This document shows, piece after piece, positions 44,945-56,279 of a DNA stretch of 64,000 bases. Origin of the DNA: Ashinkailepas kermadecensis. Taxonomy: Eukaryota; Arthropoda; Thecostraca; Neolepadidae. The stretch lies in assembly GCA_034440615.1 (NCBI GenBank), contig JAOTOM010005102.1:745001-809000 (forward strand), given 5' to 3'. Every line of letters starts with the position of its first letter. The stretch's first letter is position 1. Made by a program: the position numbers and the translations under genes. The notes under the pieces are model-generated. The model worked only from the letters and a program-made list of their open reading frames with translations, had not been told where the DNA came from and made no database searches.

Positions 44945-46480
44945 GACGGCCTGACAAAGCGACACACGGCCCTGACAGACAGCATAGACAGGCAGATGGA
45001 CAGATGGACAGATGGACAGATGGACAGACGGACAAAGCGACACACGGCCCTGACAGACAGCATAGACAGGCAGATGGACAGATGGACAGATGGACAGATG
45101 GACAGACGGACAAAGCGACACACGGCCCTGACAGACAGCATAGACAGGCAGATGGACAGATGGACAGATGAACAGATGGACAGACGGACAAAGCGACACA
45201 CGGCCCTGACAGACAGCATAGACAGGCAGATGGACAGATGGACAGATGAACAGATGGACAGACGGACAAAGCGACACACGGCCCTGACAGACAGCATAGA
45301 CAGGCAGATGGACAGATGGACAGATGGACAGATGGACAGACGGACAAAGCGACACACGGCCCTGACAGACAGCATAGACAGGCAGATGGACAGATGGACA
45401 GATGAACAGATGGACAGACGGACAAAGCGACACACGGCCCTGACAGACAGCATAGACAGGCAGATGGACAGATGGACAGATGGACAGATGGACAGACGGA
45501 CAAAGCGACACACGGCCCTGACAGACAGCATAGACAGGCAGACGGACAGATGGACAGATGGACAGATGGACAGACGGACAAAGCGACACACGGCCCTGAC
45601 AGACAGCATAGACAGGCAGATGGACAGATGGACAGATGAACAGATGGACAGACGGACAAAGCGACACACGGCCCTGACAGACAGCATAGACAGGCAGATG
45701 GACAGATGGACAGATGAACAGATGGACAAAGCGACACACGGCCCTGACAGACAGCATAGACAGGCAGATGGACAGATGGACAGATGGACAGATGGACAGA
45801 CGGACAAAGCGACACACGGCCCTGACAGACAGCATAGACAGGCAGATGGACAGATGGACAGATGGACAGATGGACAGACGGACAAAGCGACACACGGCCC
45901 TGACAGACAGCATAGACAGGCAGATGGACAGATGGACAGATGGACAGATGGACAGACGGACAAAGCGACACACGGCCCTGACAGACAGCATAGACAGGCA
46001 GATGGACAGATGGACAGATGGACAGATGGACAGACGGACAAAGCGACACACGGCCCTGACAGACAGCATAGACAGGCAGATGGACAGATGGACAGATGGA
46101 CAGATGGACAGACGGACAAAGCGACACACGGCCCTGACAGACAGCATAGACAGGCAGATGGACAGATGGACAGATGAACAGATGGACAGACGGACAAAGC
46201 GACACACGGCCCTGACAGACAGCATAGACAGGCAGATGGACAGATGGACAGATGAACAGATGGACAGACGGACAAAGCGACACACGGCCCTGACAGACAG
46301 CATAGACAGGCAGATGGACAGATGGACAGATGAACAGATGGACAGACGGATAAAGCGACACACGGCCCTGACAGACAGCATAGACAGGCAGATGGACAGA
46401 TGGACAGATGAACAGATGGACAGACGGACAAAGCGACACACGGTCCTGACAGACAGCATAGACAGGCAGATGGACAGATG
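44945..46480. repeat. 78-bp tandem repeat, about 20 copies
   Basis: Units contain ACAAAGCGACACACGGCCCT, GACAGACAGCATAGACAGGC and runs of AGATGGACAG. Seventy-eight is a multiple of 3, so open frames of 420-600 residues appear on both strands; they are artefacts. It lies in intron 3. Confidence 0.96.
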
Positions 46481-47040
46481 GACAGACGGACAGGCAGGCA
46501 GTCAGACAGCCAGATGGACAGACAGATGGACAGACAGATGGACAGACAGATGGACAAACAGGCAGGCGGACAGACAGATGGGTAAACAGGCAGGCGGACA
46601 GACATATGGACAAATGTACAGATGGACAGACGGACAGGGAGACAAACTGTTGAGCAGACAGATGGACAAATAGACAGGCAGTCAGGCAGATGGGCAGAAA
46701 GATGGAAAAACAGACAGGCCGACGGATAGATGGACAGCCAGATTGACAGGTGGACAGATGTACATGCAGATGAACAGATGGACAGACAAATAGACAGGTG
46801 GACAGATGGACAGACAGATAGACAGGTGGACAGAGGGACAGACAGATGGACAGGTGGAAGATGAACAGACAGATGGACAGGCGGACAGATGGACAGACAG
46901 ATAGACAGGTGAATAGAGGGACAGGCAGACAGACAGACAGACAGACAGACAGGTGTTCAGGTGTACAGGCGGACAGACAGACAGACAGACAGACAGGTGT
47001 TCAGGTGTACAGGCGGACAGACAGGGACGCAGTCGCTGAG
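46481..47040. repeat. Degenerate (GACAGATG / GACAGACA)n array
   Basis: Irregular tetranucleotide-based repeats continuing from the 78-bp array, with decayed edges. It lies in intron 3. Confidence 0.9.
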
Positions 47041-49860
47041 ACACAGTTCACGCGGAAGCAAGGCTTCATCGTCAGCTGCCATATGGCAGTATTCGGAATT
47101 TTCAGCTGAGATTGTTAAAAATGCCTGGGAATGACGAAATCTCTTAACTCCACTACATAACTTTAGGATTATTAGCTACATTAATCTGTAAATTTCACAG
47201 GTGAACATGACACGAAAAAAGTGTTCCTTTGATAAGTAATGTTGAATTGCGTACGCATTAGAATCGCAAAGCAATTGTTCTTGCCATCTATTATATTAAT
47301 TATGAGCGAAATTATCCAAAATTCTGCTTTTATATGCACACTTGAAATTGTATGCAATAGCAGGATGTAATCTTTCTTCAAGAACATTCTACATCTTATG
47401 TGCATTTATCCTACAATGCCATGAAGAAAATCTCGTCAAAGCTGGCGGAAAACTATATGTATGGTAAACATGCAAGCAAGCACCGCAATCAAGCTAGCTG
47501 AAAGCAACTGAATGGTTACCAAATGTCCTCCTTTAATCGATGCCTTCAACTGGAACCTACATGTAACCTGAGCTCGCTATCGGAGGATGAGCTTTAGTTC
47601 AAGTCATTGGTTAAAACGGCTTTCACGAGTTACAAAAAATAATGCGCTTTTTGTGCAATCGCGCAATCTGAATCACACATGGTTCATGTAGCACACAGCA
47701 GCTTACACGAGGCTGTGCTGTGTGAATTTGAACAGAGCCAGTTGTAATATTGAATCAACACGGCAGCTGTGTCCTATATCTAACGATCGGAATGTTCGGG
47801 TCCGCTAGGATAACCGCGATAGGTGTGCTTTGGAGTGATCCTGTAGTTTCTCTGATGCAGCTGGTATGCATAGTTTCTAACCTTTTGCCTGGTGCTGGTG
47901 AGATGGTTCTTAAGGTAAGACAGTTGTCCAAAAATTTGCCTAAGTATTGCTCCGTCGATTTTGGCAACCATAATTTTGCGACCTCCCTTGTGCTTCTAAG
48001 ATAATTTACACACGGCTGTTGTTCCAAGCATTGTGCTTCGATCCATTAAGTGTCATATTCTATCAACAAATCCTACTAGAATCACATCAAGCAAAGCAGA
48101 TGTCGCTGATGTAATGCTATCTTTCGTGTCGTATTTTTGCGCGTCTGGCTTTTGGCACGTCAAATATCAAGACATGTGCTTAAGTGTTTGTTTATTGCAA
48201 CAGGTGAGGTTACAGCTGAAATCAAATATTAAGAATGCAATGAAACAAGATCATAGTGATGGATCACATGCGCTCAAGAGACCATGGTGAATACAAAAAT
48301 GAACATATCCCACACAAATAATAGCTAAACATGTAAGCATATATAAATATGCATGCACCGACACTTGCACTACAGCGTTTTGACATGCCTCTTCACCCGG
48401 TGCCCGAAGCCCAAGGGAGCACACATTTGAAACTGGAGCATCTAGAGCTTTATGCTATTTGTTGTTCAAGATTTGTTGTTTCCCACGTCTTCAATATTCC
48501 CGAATAGAGCCCCTGGTCACGAACAAGTGTCCGGATTTCGTTGCCATTTGCTTTCTAGATTTACACCCCACTGGGCTGATTTGAATGTTTCACAGCCAGG
48601 CACACAGTAGGCCTCTTCTGGGTGGGCGGTTCGTGCAGATGAACATCGTACAGGAAACATAGGGAATGCAGGGACATAGTTCGGAATATTTGATGCAAAA
48701 TATATCGATTGAAATTGCTCCTGATGCTGGGGAATTTCACGTTTTCACCTGACTTCTTATTTATACCTGACGAGACCCGAGTTTCCCCTCCCTCATTCCA
48801 TCCCTTTCGCCATGCATGCAATAAAAAACAATAATTTACATTCAATCCTGGCCACAGGCAGCCTAGAGATGTACCATAGAAAGCCAAAAAAAGAAGTGAT
48901 AATTATTCTCAAAATGAATAAGTGTGCGAGGCTTCTACCAAGAAAGCTACTTGTTGCCCTCTTCCCATTGTAGTTTCGATCGTCCATGTTTATGGCACTA
49001 AGTTGTTCGTTTGATGTTTGTTTTCTTCATTATCTTTGCTCGAAGTCATAACATAATAACTTAATAAATATTGTTGGTGCTTGATGACCTAACCTTTTAT
49101 TGCACACAAGAAACCAATGCATATATTCTCTAGCAGGTTGTACGCTTACTGAGAGAGCAGTGGGGAACTTTCACAATTCTCCACCCCCCCCAAAAAAAAA
49201 GAAGAGAGATCGGTTCGCTAATGCACACTCTAGATATTGGCTTTCACGGTGACACGATAACCACTGACTACACACGCTGATCTTTCCCACACATTTCCAC
49301 TCTGAAGAGATACAAAGCACATCGTTGTATTCTGTAGGTATATATGTGTATACATGTCACATATGCTTCCTGGGGCAGCCAACATCCATGTGAGGGGATA
49401 GGGAAGGCAGTTAATTATGACTTGATGCTACTTAATAGGTAAAACCATGGATGGTCTGAGTGGTAGAACCATGAATGGCCTGAGTGGTAGAACCATGCAG
49501 GGAGCCCCATGGTCTGAGAGCAGGACCGGGATCTGGCAGCCTTCTGGCCCCTGGCTGCGACTGTCAGTGTGCGACAGTCAGTGCGACAGTCAGTATATGG
49601 AAATAAATGCATGCCATTGCAGGTGTGCATCAGTCCTGTAAACTGCACTGGTTAGTCACGGCTACGGCTGCCTGGCCTGCTGCGACGTCCAGGGGCGGTA
49701 TATTATTGTGTGTGTCTGACACAGACAGCAGACAGCTGTGTCCTGGTCAGCGGTAGCAGTCCGACACCTCCGCCAGCCCTGTGTAGCGCACAGACAGTGG
49801 AGGCCGCTCTCAGCCGCAGCCAGGCACCGAACATTGCCAGAGGAAACCCCAGACTGATCA
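47041..49860. other. Intron 3, AT-rich, nothing recognised
   Basis: About 2.8 kb of unique-looking sequence without clear exons, RNA genes or repeats, apart from a short duplicated GAACCATG...GGCCTGAGTGG motif at 49,450-49,500. Confidence 0.35.
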
Positions 49861-49875
49861 GGTTCCTTGACTAGT

Positions 49876-50205
49876 GCTGGTCAAAAGCTGCAGGCCAGTG
49901 CTGGTCAAAAGCTGCAGGCCAGTGCTGGTCAGAAGCTGCAGGCCAGTGCTGGTCAGAAGCTGCAGGCCAGTGCTGGTCAGAAGCTGCAGGCCAGTGCTGG
50001 TCAGAAGCTGCAGGCCAGTGCTGGTCAAAAGCTGCAGGCCAGTGCTGGTCAGAAGCTGCAGGCCAGTGCTGGTCAGAAGCTGCAGGCCAGTGCTGGTCAG
50101 AAGCTGCAGGCCAGTGCTGGTCAGAAGCTGCAGGCCAGTGCTGGTCAGAAGCTGCAGGCCAGTGCTGGTCAGAAGCTGCAGGCCAGTGCTGGTCAGCAAT
50201 TCCTG
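49876..50205. repeat. 24-bp tandem repeat x 14
   Basis: Near-perfect copies of CCAGTGCTGGTCAGAAGCTG plus CAGG, with a few AAAAGC variants. It is followed to about 50,450 by decayed CAGACTGACCAGCGCTGGCTGG-like units (written here in part). All frames are open because the period is a multiple of 3. It lies in intron 3. Confidence 0.94.
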
Positions 50206-50459
50206 AGACCAATCGGCGCTGATGCATGCCGTGTCGGTCAGTATACGGCGCTGATGGACCCAGCCAGGACTGACAGCGCTGGTCGGTACAGGCAGGACTG
50301 ACCAGGGCTGACTGGTCACAGGCAGACCGACCAGCGCTGGCTGGTCTCAGACAGACTGACCAGCGCTGGCTGGCTCTTGGCTGGTCCAGACAGACCGACC
50401 AGCGCTGGCTGGTCTCAGACAGACTGACCAGCGCTGGTTGCCGTACCGATGTCGGCAGG

Positions 50460-51072
50460 AGCCATGCCATGTGGGCGAGGGTAATCGAGCGATTAGATAT
50501 AGATTAGTCACAAGAGGCCTTTTCACGACGCTTACCAAGTCCCAAGGTATACGGTAGAAATTTGAGGCGCGCTTAGGCGCTGCGGCAGCTCCGTATGTGT
50601 GGACGGGCTAAGTTCACCCTAAAGCTATGCACAATCTATTTGCGTTCATTTCGGTGTTCGAGACATTACCGGGCAGTGAAATAAACGAGCAAAGTGTAAA
50701 CACGAACAACATGCCAGGACGTGCTAAAATATCGCTCCTCCAGTTTGAATACTTTTCCAGGCCTGGCAACTTCAAATCGGCGCAGCGAGTCGCTGCATTT
50801 CGTTACCATTATGATGTCACACCGATCGCCATGTAGCTACGCCAAGCGACACTGCAAGTCTTCGCATGGCCTATCGGAATGCCTGTAGCGTCCTAGGAGG
50901 GCGCAGGTACGTACCAATCACTTCAGGCCATTGACATGTCATACCCCACCCACGATGTATTGCTGCTCCTCCTCCACACCTCAAGGACGTGGAGTGGTAT
51001 GGGGTGACAGCAGCGCTACCATCAGCTGTACGTAGCCTGAACCATGCCGATTCTTACTTGTTGAATATATAG

Positions 51073-51138
<66 letters not shown>

Positions 51139-53170
51139 GAAATTATACATGCATGCATATGCGGGAGGACGTAGCTGATTCTTGTCGCATAATGTATTAT
51201 CTACCATATCATACAACACGAATCAGCTACGTCCTCCCCTGGATATCCGTGCTGTCTTGGGAGCTGCGACACGCCGGCTGACCTCCACGTATATGCTCTA
51301 TTTAATGCATGCCAAGCAGGTAAATAACTGATACCATTTGATACATCGAGACTCAGTAAGCGCTGTGAAACAGCCCGATGTCATCGCTGCGGCGGACTAC
51401 GGGCGCAGCGTGTGTATGCAGGGTCGTGAGGAGGACACGGAGCGTTCCGCTTTACCTAGTCTCGAGGACTGAAAGAATCGCAGCGGCGGTAAGGGCCGTG
51501 CCCTCTCCGCAATGGACAAGCTGTACAGTTGACCTGTGAATGCATGATAAGAGGTTCGGTGAAGCGGCCGCTACGGCAAGTCACACCACGCAGTTAGCCG
51601 GCACAAGCGGTTATCAACACCGGTGAGCACGCACATTGTTGCATTGTTACACACGCAACGTATATCATATTTATACAGCATACCTTTCGGCGCCAGACAG
51701 AGCTGCTCAGAACGTAGTTAACGGCATACACCGTTCTTTGACATTCATAAGACAATTGAGATTGTTTTCCTGGTGCGCATTTTTTGCTAAGTAACAACAT
51801 GAGACATTCTAAGGTGGGCTCAAATGTTAATTACTATGAGAGAGTATAAGTCGGCCATGTCCTAGGAGTGACTTTTCCACACATTCCAGTGGTGCAGTCA
51901 TTGGCGCGCGCCCCACCAACAACTCGGTAGCTGGGATACCGGCGCTTGACAGCGTTCTGTGACCGCGTTACCAAAGACATGACCGATCTCTGACCGAGAG
52001 AACAATGCAAGAGACGTGACCGCGCCTGCGCTGCGACACGAATCGTCGCCACGCCGTGTCATCCGTATTGAGCCGGGCGGCGCTGGGAGCTGAGCCGGGC
52101 GGCGCTGGGAGCTGAGCCGGGCGGCGCTGGGAGCTGAGCAGTGCACTGACGGTGTGCTACGGCCGGCAATCAGTCAGGGTGCCCGGCTAATGGCCATTCT
52201 CGACACGGAATGTGGCGACGGGCCGTCCCGCCGAATGAAATAGCGGCCTCTCGTCTAATCAAAACACTGGACAAAAAGTCTGGCGGCGGCACCTCGCACC
52301 TAATCAATTGCCACAGCTGAAGGCGATTCTACGGCCGTGGCGGCCGTGGTGGCGTTTCAAGCACGGAGGTGCTGATACACGCCGTCCCTAGGGTCAACAT
52401 GGGCCAGTCAGGTCACTGGGGTCATTCAAGGTCAACTGGAATCATCTCAGGTCATCCGGGGTTGTCCAAGGCCAACCAGAACCATCTCTGGTCAACCCAG
52501 GTCGTCTCAGGCCAATCAGGGTCACCCCAGATCAACAATAATTATCATAGATCAACTGGGATTATTACGGGTTAACAAGAGTTACCCCAGGCCAGCACGT
52601 GAACTGCAGTACAGCACAGAGCACATGAACTGACGGGGATGTTAGAAGATTCTATAGTAGCTGTGTACCACACTTGCTCAAGATATTCATGAGGAGCCAT
52701 GCATGATATTCGATGATCAATACCAGGAGCCAATGACCAGATATGATCAGCAGCTGCCCATGGCACTAAGAGTAATTCCCAGCGATGCACTTTGTGTAAT
52801 GGTGCTCAGCTATCAACATAACATTTGAAACAGAATCACAGTTCACTGGGAGGCATGCACGTTGACGTTGCGTTAATGCACACTGACCAACAAACAGGTG
52901 CTAACGTTTTGCCGCCGCTAACACATATACAGCTTGATATGCATGTTGATGCCACCAGTTAGGTGGTCACTGCTCTTTACCAGACTCTTCTTGTCAGGCT
53001 GAGCGTGGTTCGTGGTACTTGTTTTGTGGCTTGGTACACACATCGCGGCTGGTGCCGATATGACGTTGTTCATAAGCGTTTGTACCGCGCAATTTCAACA
53101 CACACGGCGCCCTTTAGTAAAATACTGCAAATCACCTCTTTGGAGCTTCCATTGTCCTGCTGTCCCATTG
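50460..53170. other. Intron 3, mixed sequence with small repeats
   Basis: It contains a (TA)n run at about 51,075-51,137, a 22-bp repeat x 3 (GAGCCGGGCGGCGCTGGGAG) at 52,070-52,140, and degenerate GGTCAACC/GGTCATC units at 52,400-52,590. No exon or RNA gene is recognised. Confidence 0.45.
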
Positions 53171-53174
53171 TGCA

Positions 53175-53440
53175 CATGGGAGAGAGCAACAGGACACCTA
53201 GCAGGACAGAGCCGACGCGATAATTGGTAGGGCAGAGTCAACATAACACCTGGTAGGATAGAGCCGACAGGACATCTCGTATGGCAGTGCCAACAGGACA
53301 TCAGGTATGACAGAGCCAACAGGACACCTGGTAGGACAGTCAACAGAACACCCGGTAGCACAGAGCCAACAGGACGCCTGGTAGGACAGATCCGACAGGG
53401 CATCTGGCAGGACAGAGCCGACAGGGCACTAGAGAGAACA
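53175..53440. repeat. About 26-bp tandem repeat, nine diverged copies
   Basis: Units such as AGAGCCAACAGGACACCTGG plus TAGGAC, with GCC/ACC variants. It lies in intron 3. Confidence 0.88.
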
Positions 53441-53639
53441 TCTGCAGAATCCGTCAGTGGCTCCTACCGGAACCGCGCCACGTGCCCGCAAAAAGATGTC
53501 AGCCCGGCTGACTGTCGCTGCCAGCCAGCGCCGCTGTCACACTGTGGGAGCGTGCAGCGACGGGGCAGACGGTGCGCCGTCACTTCCGCGCCGTTTTTAC
53601 CTGCATGGTGAGCCGTCAGCAAGGCGGCAAAGCCGTCAA

Positions 53640-53825
53640 CGACGGTGACGTGACGTCGCGCCGCGGGCCGGCGGAATCACGTGACAACGTGCCCCATTTC
53701 AGTGACAGTCACGTTACGCCGTGGCCGAGCCATCAGAAGTCACGTGACGCCGCGATCAAGTTCAGGTGTAGTCACATGACACAATGCATAAGGCTAAGAA
53801 ATGTCACATGACGCAGTGATCTTAT
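53640..53825. promoter_or_regulatory. Cluster of CACGTG/CACATG palindromes
   Basis: TCACGTGAC at about 53,683 and 53,736 and TCACATGAC at about 53,774 and 53,802, with further CACGT and GTCACG half-sites; another GTCACGTGAC is at about 54,399. These fit bHLH E-boxes, but may simply be a decayed repeat. Confidence 0.3.
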
Positions 53826-53839
53826 ATAGATAACTTTAT

Positions 53840-54325
53840 ATAGGGTGTACCTAGCAGTGGATTCAGCACCTTCCTTCGGGATGTGATACTGATGAGATTG
53901 TCTATGGTAGCACAATGGGTATGATGGGAGGAGTTTGTAATTGTTGAGTGTATTATGCAATAGCAAGTGAGTCTCTTATTAAGTCTGAACGCTTTATGAA
54001 TTTGTGTGGGGTGTGCCTAGCAGTGTATTCGGCACCTTCCTTCGGGATGTGATGCTGATGAGATTGTCTATGGTGGCACGATGGGTATGATGGGAGGAGC
54101 TTGTGATTGTTGAGGGTGTTATGCGGTAGCAAGTGAGTGGTGCTAGATAGGCTGGGGCATATAGCTTCCTAGGGATAAGGGATTGATTGGGGTGAGAGTA
54201 TGTACATTTTTAGTACCTTTTCTAGATAGGCTTAACCCAGATGGGCCCCTGTGGCTCTTATTAAGCCTAGATACTTTATGACTTTATGACTTTTATGACT
54301 TTATTTTATGACTTTATGATCAGGG
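53840..54325 (+). mobile_element. CR1-like LINE 3' ends (copy B, duplicated) with (ACTTTATG)n tail
   Basis: Two related segments (from about 53,840 and 54,005) share GTGTACCTAGCAGTG/GTGTGCCTAGCAGTG, CACCTTCCTTCGGGATGTGA and GAGATTGTCTATGGT. The second continues to CCCCTGTGGCTCTTATTAAG and ends in an ACTTTATG-type tail at 54,272-54,320. Short 8-bp tails are typical of CR1-type LINEs. Confidence 0.55.
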
Positions 54326-54829
54326 TCAAGGATCGCTACGCAATACCGCGACCAGGACAAGGGCAGTCATTCGGCGGAACATTGGTCCGTCAAGGGCAGT
54401 CACGTGACGCCTCGGTGCTGGCCAAGGCGATGTTCAGCGTCTCGGGCCAGATCAACATCAGTGCACCGCATGCTCCCTGTAGACAATGTAAGTCCCCGTA
54501 TTTCTGACCAGCAACATTTAGCTGTAGATAGATGATTAATTGTAGATGTCGACACCCAATATGTGACGCATGTGTGTAGTTTCATGGTAAGCATGTGGTC
54601 ATTGAGCAGCACCTCGATTGGCTTACACCACCTACATCATCTTGACAATCTAGCATTAAGCCTATGTAGAAACTGGCGGAAAAGTATCACCTGAAAAGTT
54701 GTACATCTTCAGAAACACCAGCGAGATGTGTGGGACAACTTTGGAATACCTCTTCTACCAGGAGAGGTGATGCTGAGTTGGATGCTGAACGGAAATGAGG
54801 CCACATCCATCAGTCTTACACTGGTTACA

Positions 54830-56278
54830 TGACGTATAATGTGTGACGTGTAGAACATGACATGTGACGTGTGACTTGTGGCACATGACATGTGACGTGT
54901 GACATGCAGTACATGACGTATGATGTTTAGTACATGGCGTGTGACGTGTAATACAGGACGTCTGACATGCAGCACATGACGTGTTACGTTTAGTACATAG
55001 CGTTGACGTGTGACGTGTAGTATATGACGTGTGCCGTGTGACGGGTGACGTGTAGTACGTGACGTGTTACGTGTGACGGGTGACGTGTAGTACATGCCGT
55101 GTTACGTGTGGCGGGTGACGTGTAGTACATGCCGTGTTACGTGTGGCGGGTGACGTGTAGTACATGGTTCGTGACGTGTATACGTTGTGGCGGGTGACGT
55201 GTAGTACATGCCGTGTTACGTGTGGCGGGTGACGTGTAGTACATGCCGTGTTACGTGTGGCGGGTGACGGGTGACGTGTAGTATATGCTTGTGACGTGTT
55301 ACGTGTGACGGGTGACGAATGACGTTTACGTGTGACGGGTGACGTGACGTGTTACGTGTGACGGGTGACGTGTAGTATATGCCGTGTTACGTGTGACGGG
55401 TGACGTGTAGTATATGACGTGTTACGTGTGACGGGTGACGTGTAGTACATGCCGTGTTACGTGTGACGGGTGACGTGTAGTACATGCCGTGTTACGTGTG
55501 ACGGGTGACGTGTAGTACGTGTTATGCCGTGTTACGTGTGGGGTTACGTGTGACGGGTGACGTGTAGTACGTGACGTGTTACGTGTGGCGGGTGACGTGT
55601 ATGCGTGTTACGTGTGACGGGTAATAGTACATGCCGTGTTACGTGTGGCGGGTGACGTGTAGTACATGCCGTGTTACGTGTGGCGTGTTACGTGTGCGTG
55701 GGTGACGTGTAGTACGTGACGTGTTACGTGTGACGGGTGACGTGTAGTACATGCCGTGTTACGTGTGGCGGGTGACGTGTAGTACATGCCGTGTTACGTG
55801 TGGCGGGTGACGTGTAGTACGTGACGTGTTACGTGTGGCGGGTGACGTGTAGTACATGCCGTGTTACGTGTGGCGGGTGACGTGTAGTACATGCCGTGTT
55901 ACGTGTGGCGGGTGACGTGTAGTACATGCCGTGTTACGTGTGACGGGTGACGTGTAGTACGTGACGTGTTACGTGTGGCGGGTGACGTGTAGTACATGCC
56001 GTGTTACGTGTGGCGGGTGACGTGTAGTACATGCCGTGTTACGTGTGGCGGGTGACGTGTAGTACGTGACGTGCTACGTGTGACGGGTGACGTGTAGTAC
56101 ATGCCGTGTTACGTGTGGCGGGTGACGTGTAGTACGTGCCGTGTTACGTGTGACGGGTGACGTGTAGTACGTGACGTGTGACGTATAGTACGTGACGTGT
56201 GACGTTTGGCGGATGACGTGTGACGTGTGACGTGTAGCACATGACGTGTGACGTGTGACGGGTGACGCGTGACGTGTG
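54830..56278. repeat. About 35-bp TGACGTGTAGTACATGCC array, 1.45 kb
   Basis: Units built from TGACGTGTAGTACATGCCGT and GTTACGTGTGGCGGG, with many indels and shorter sub-arrays of TGACGTG. It contains well over a hundred ACGTG cores by inspection. It lies in intron 3. Confidence 0.93.
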
Positions 56279-56279
56279 A

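Noticed and set aside
44811..46673. Open frames of 319-600 residues on both strands (CPSVHLSICLSMLSV and DRQMDRWTDGQMD repeats)
   Set aside because: They arise because a 78-bp repeat (a multiple of 3) lacks stops in several frames at once. There is no homology, start context or splice context, and the region is intronic.
49858..50470. Four overlapping repetitive open frames up to 199 residues
   Set aside because: A 24-bp repeat read in several frames.
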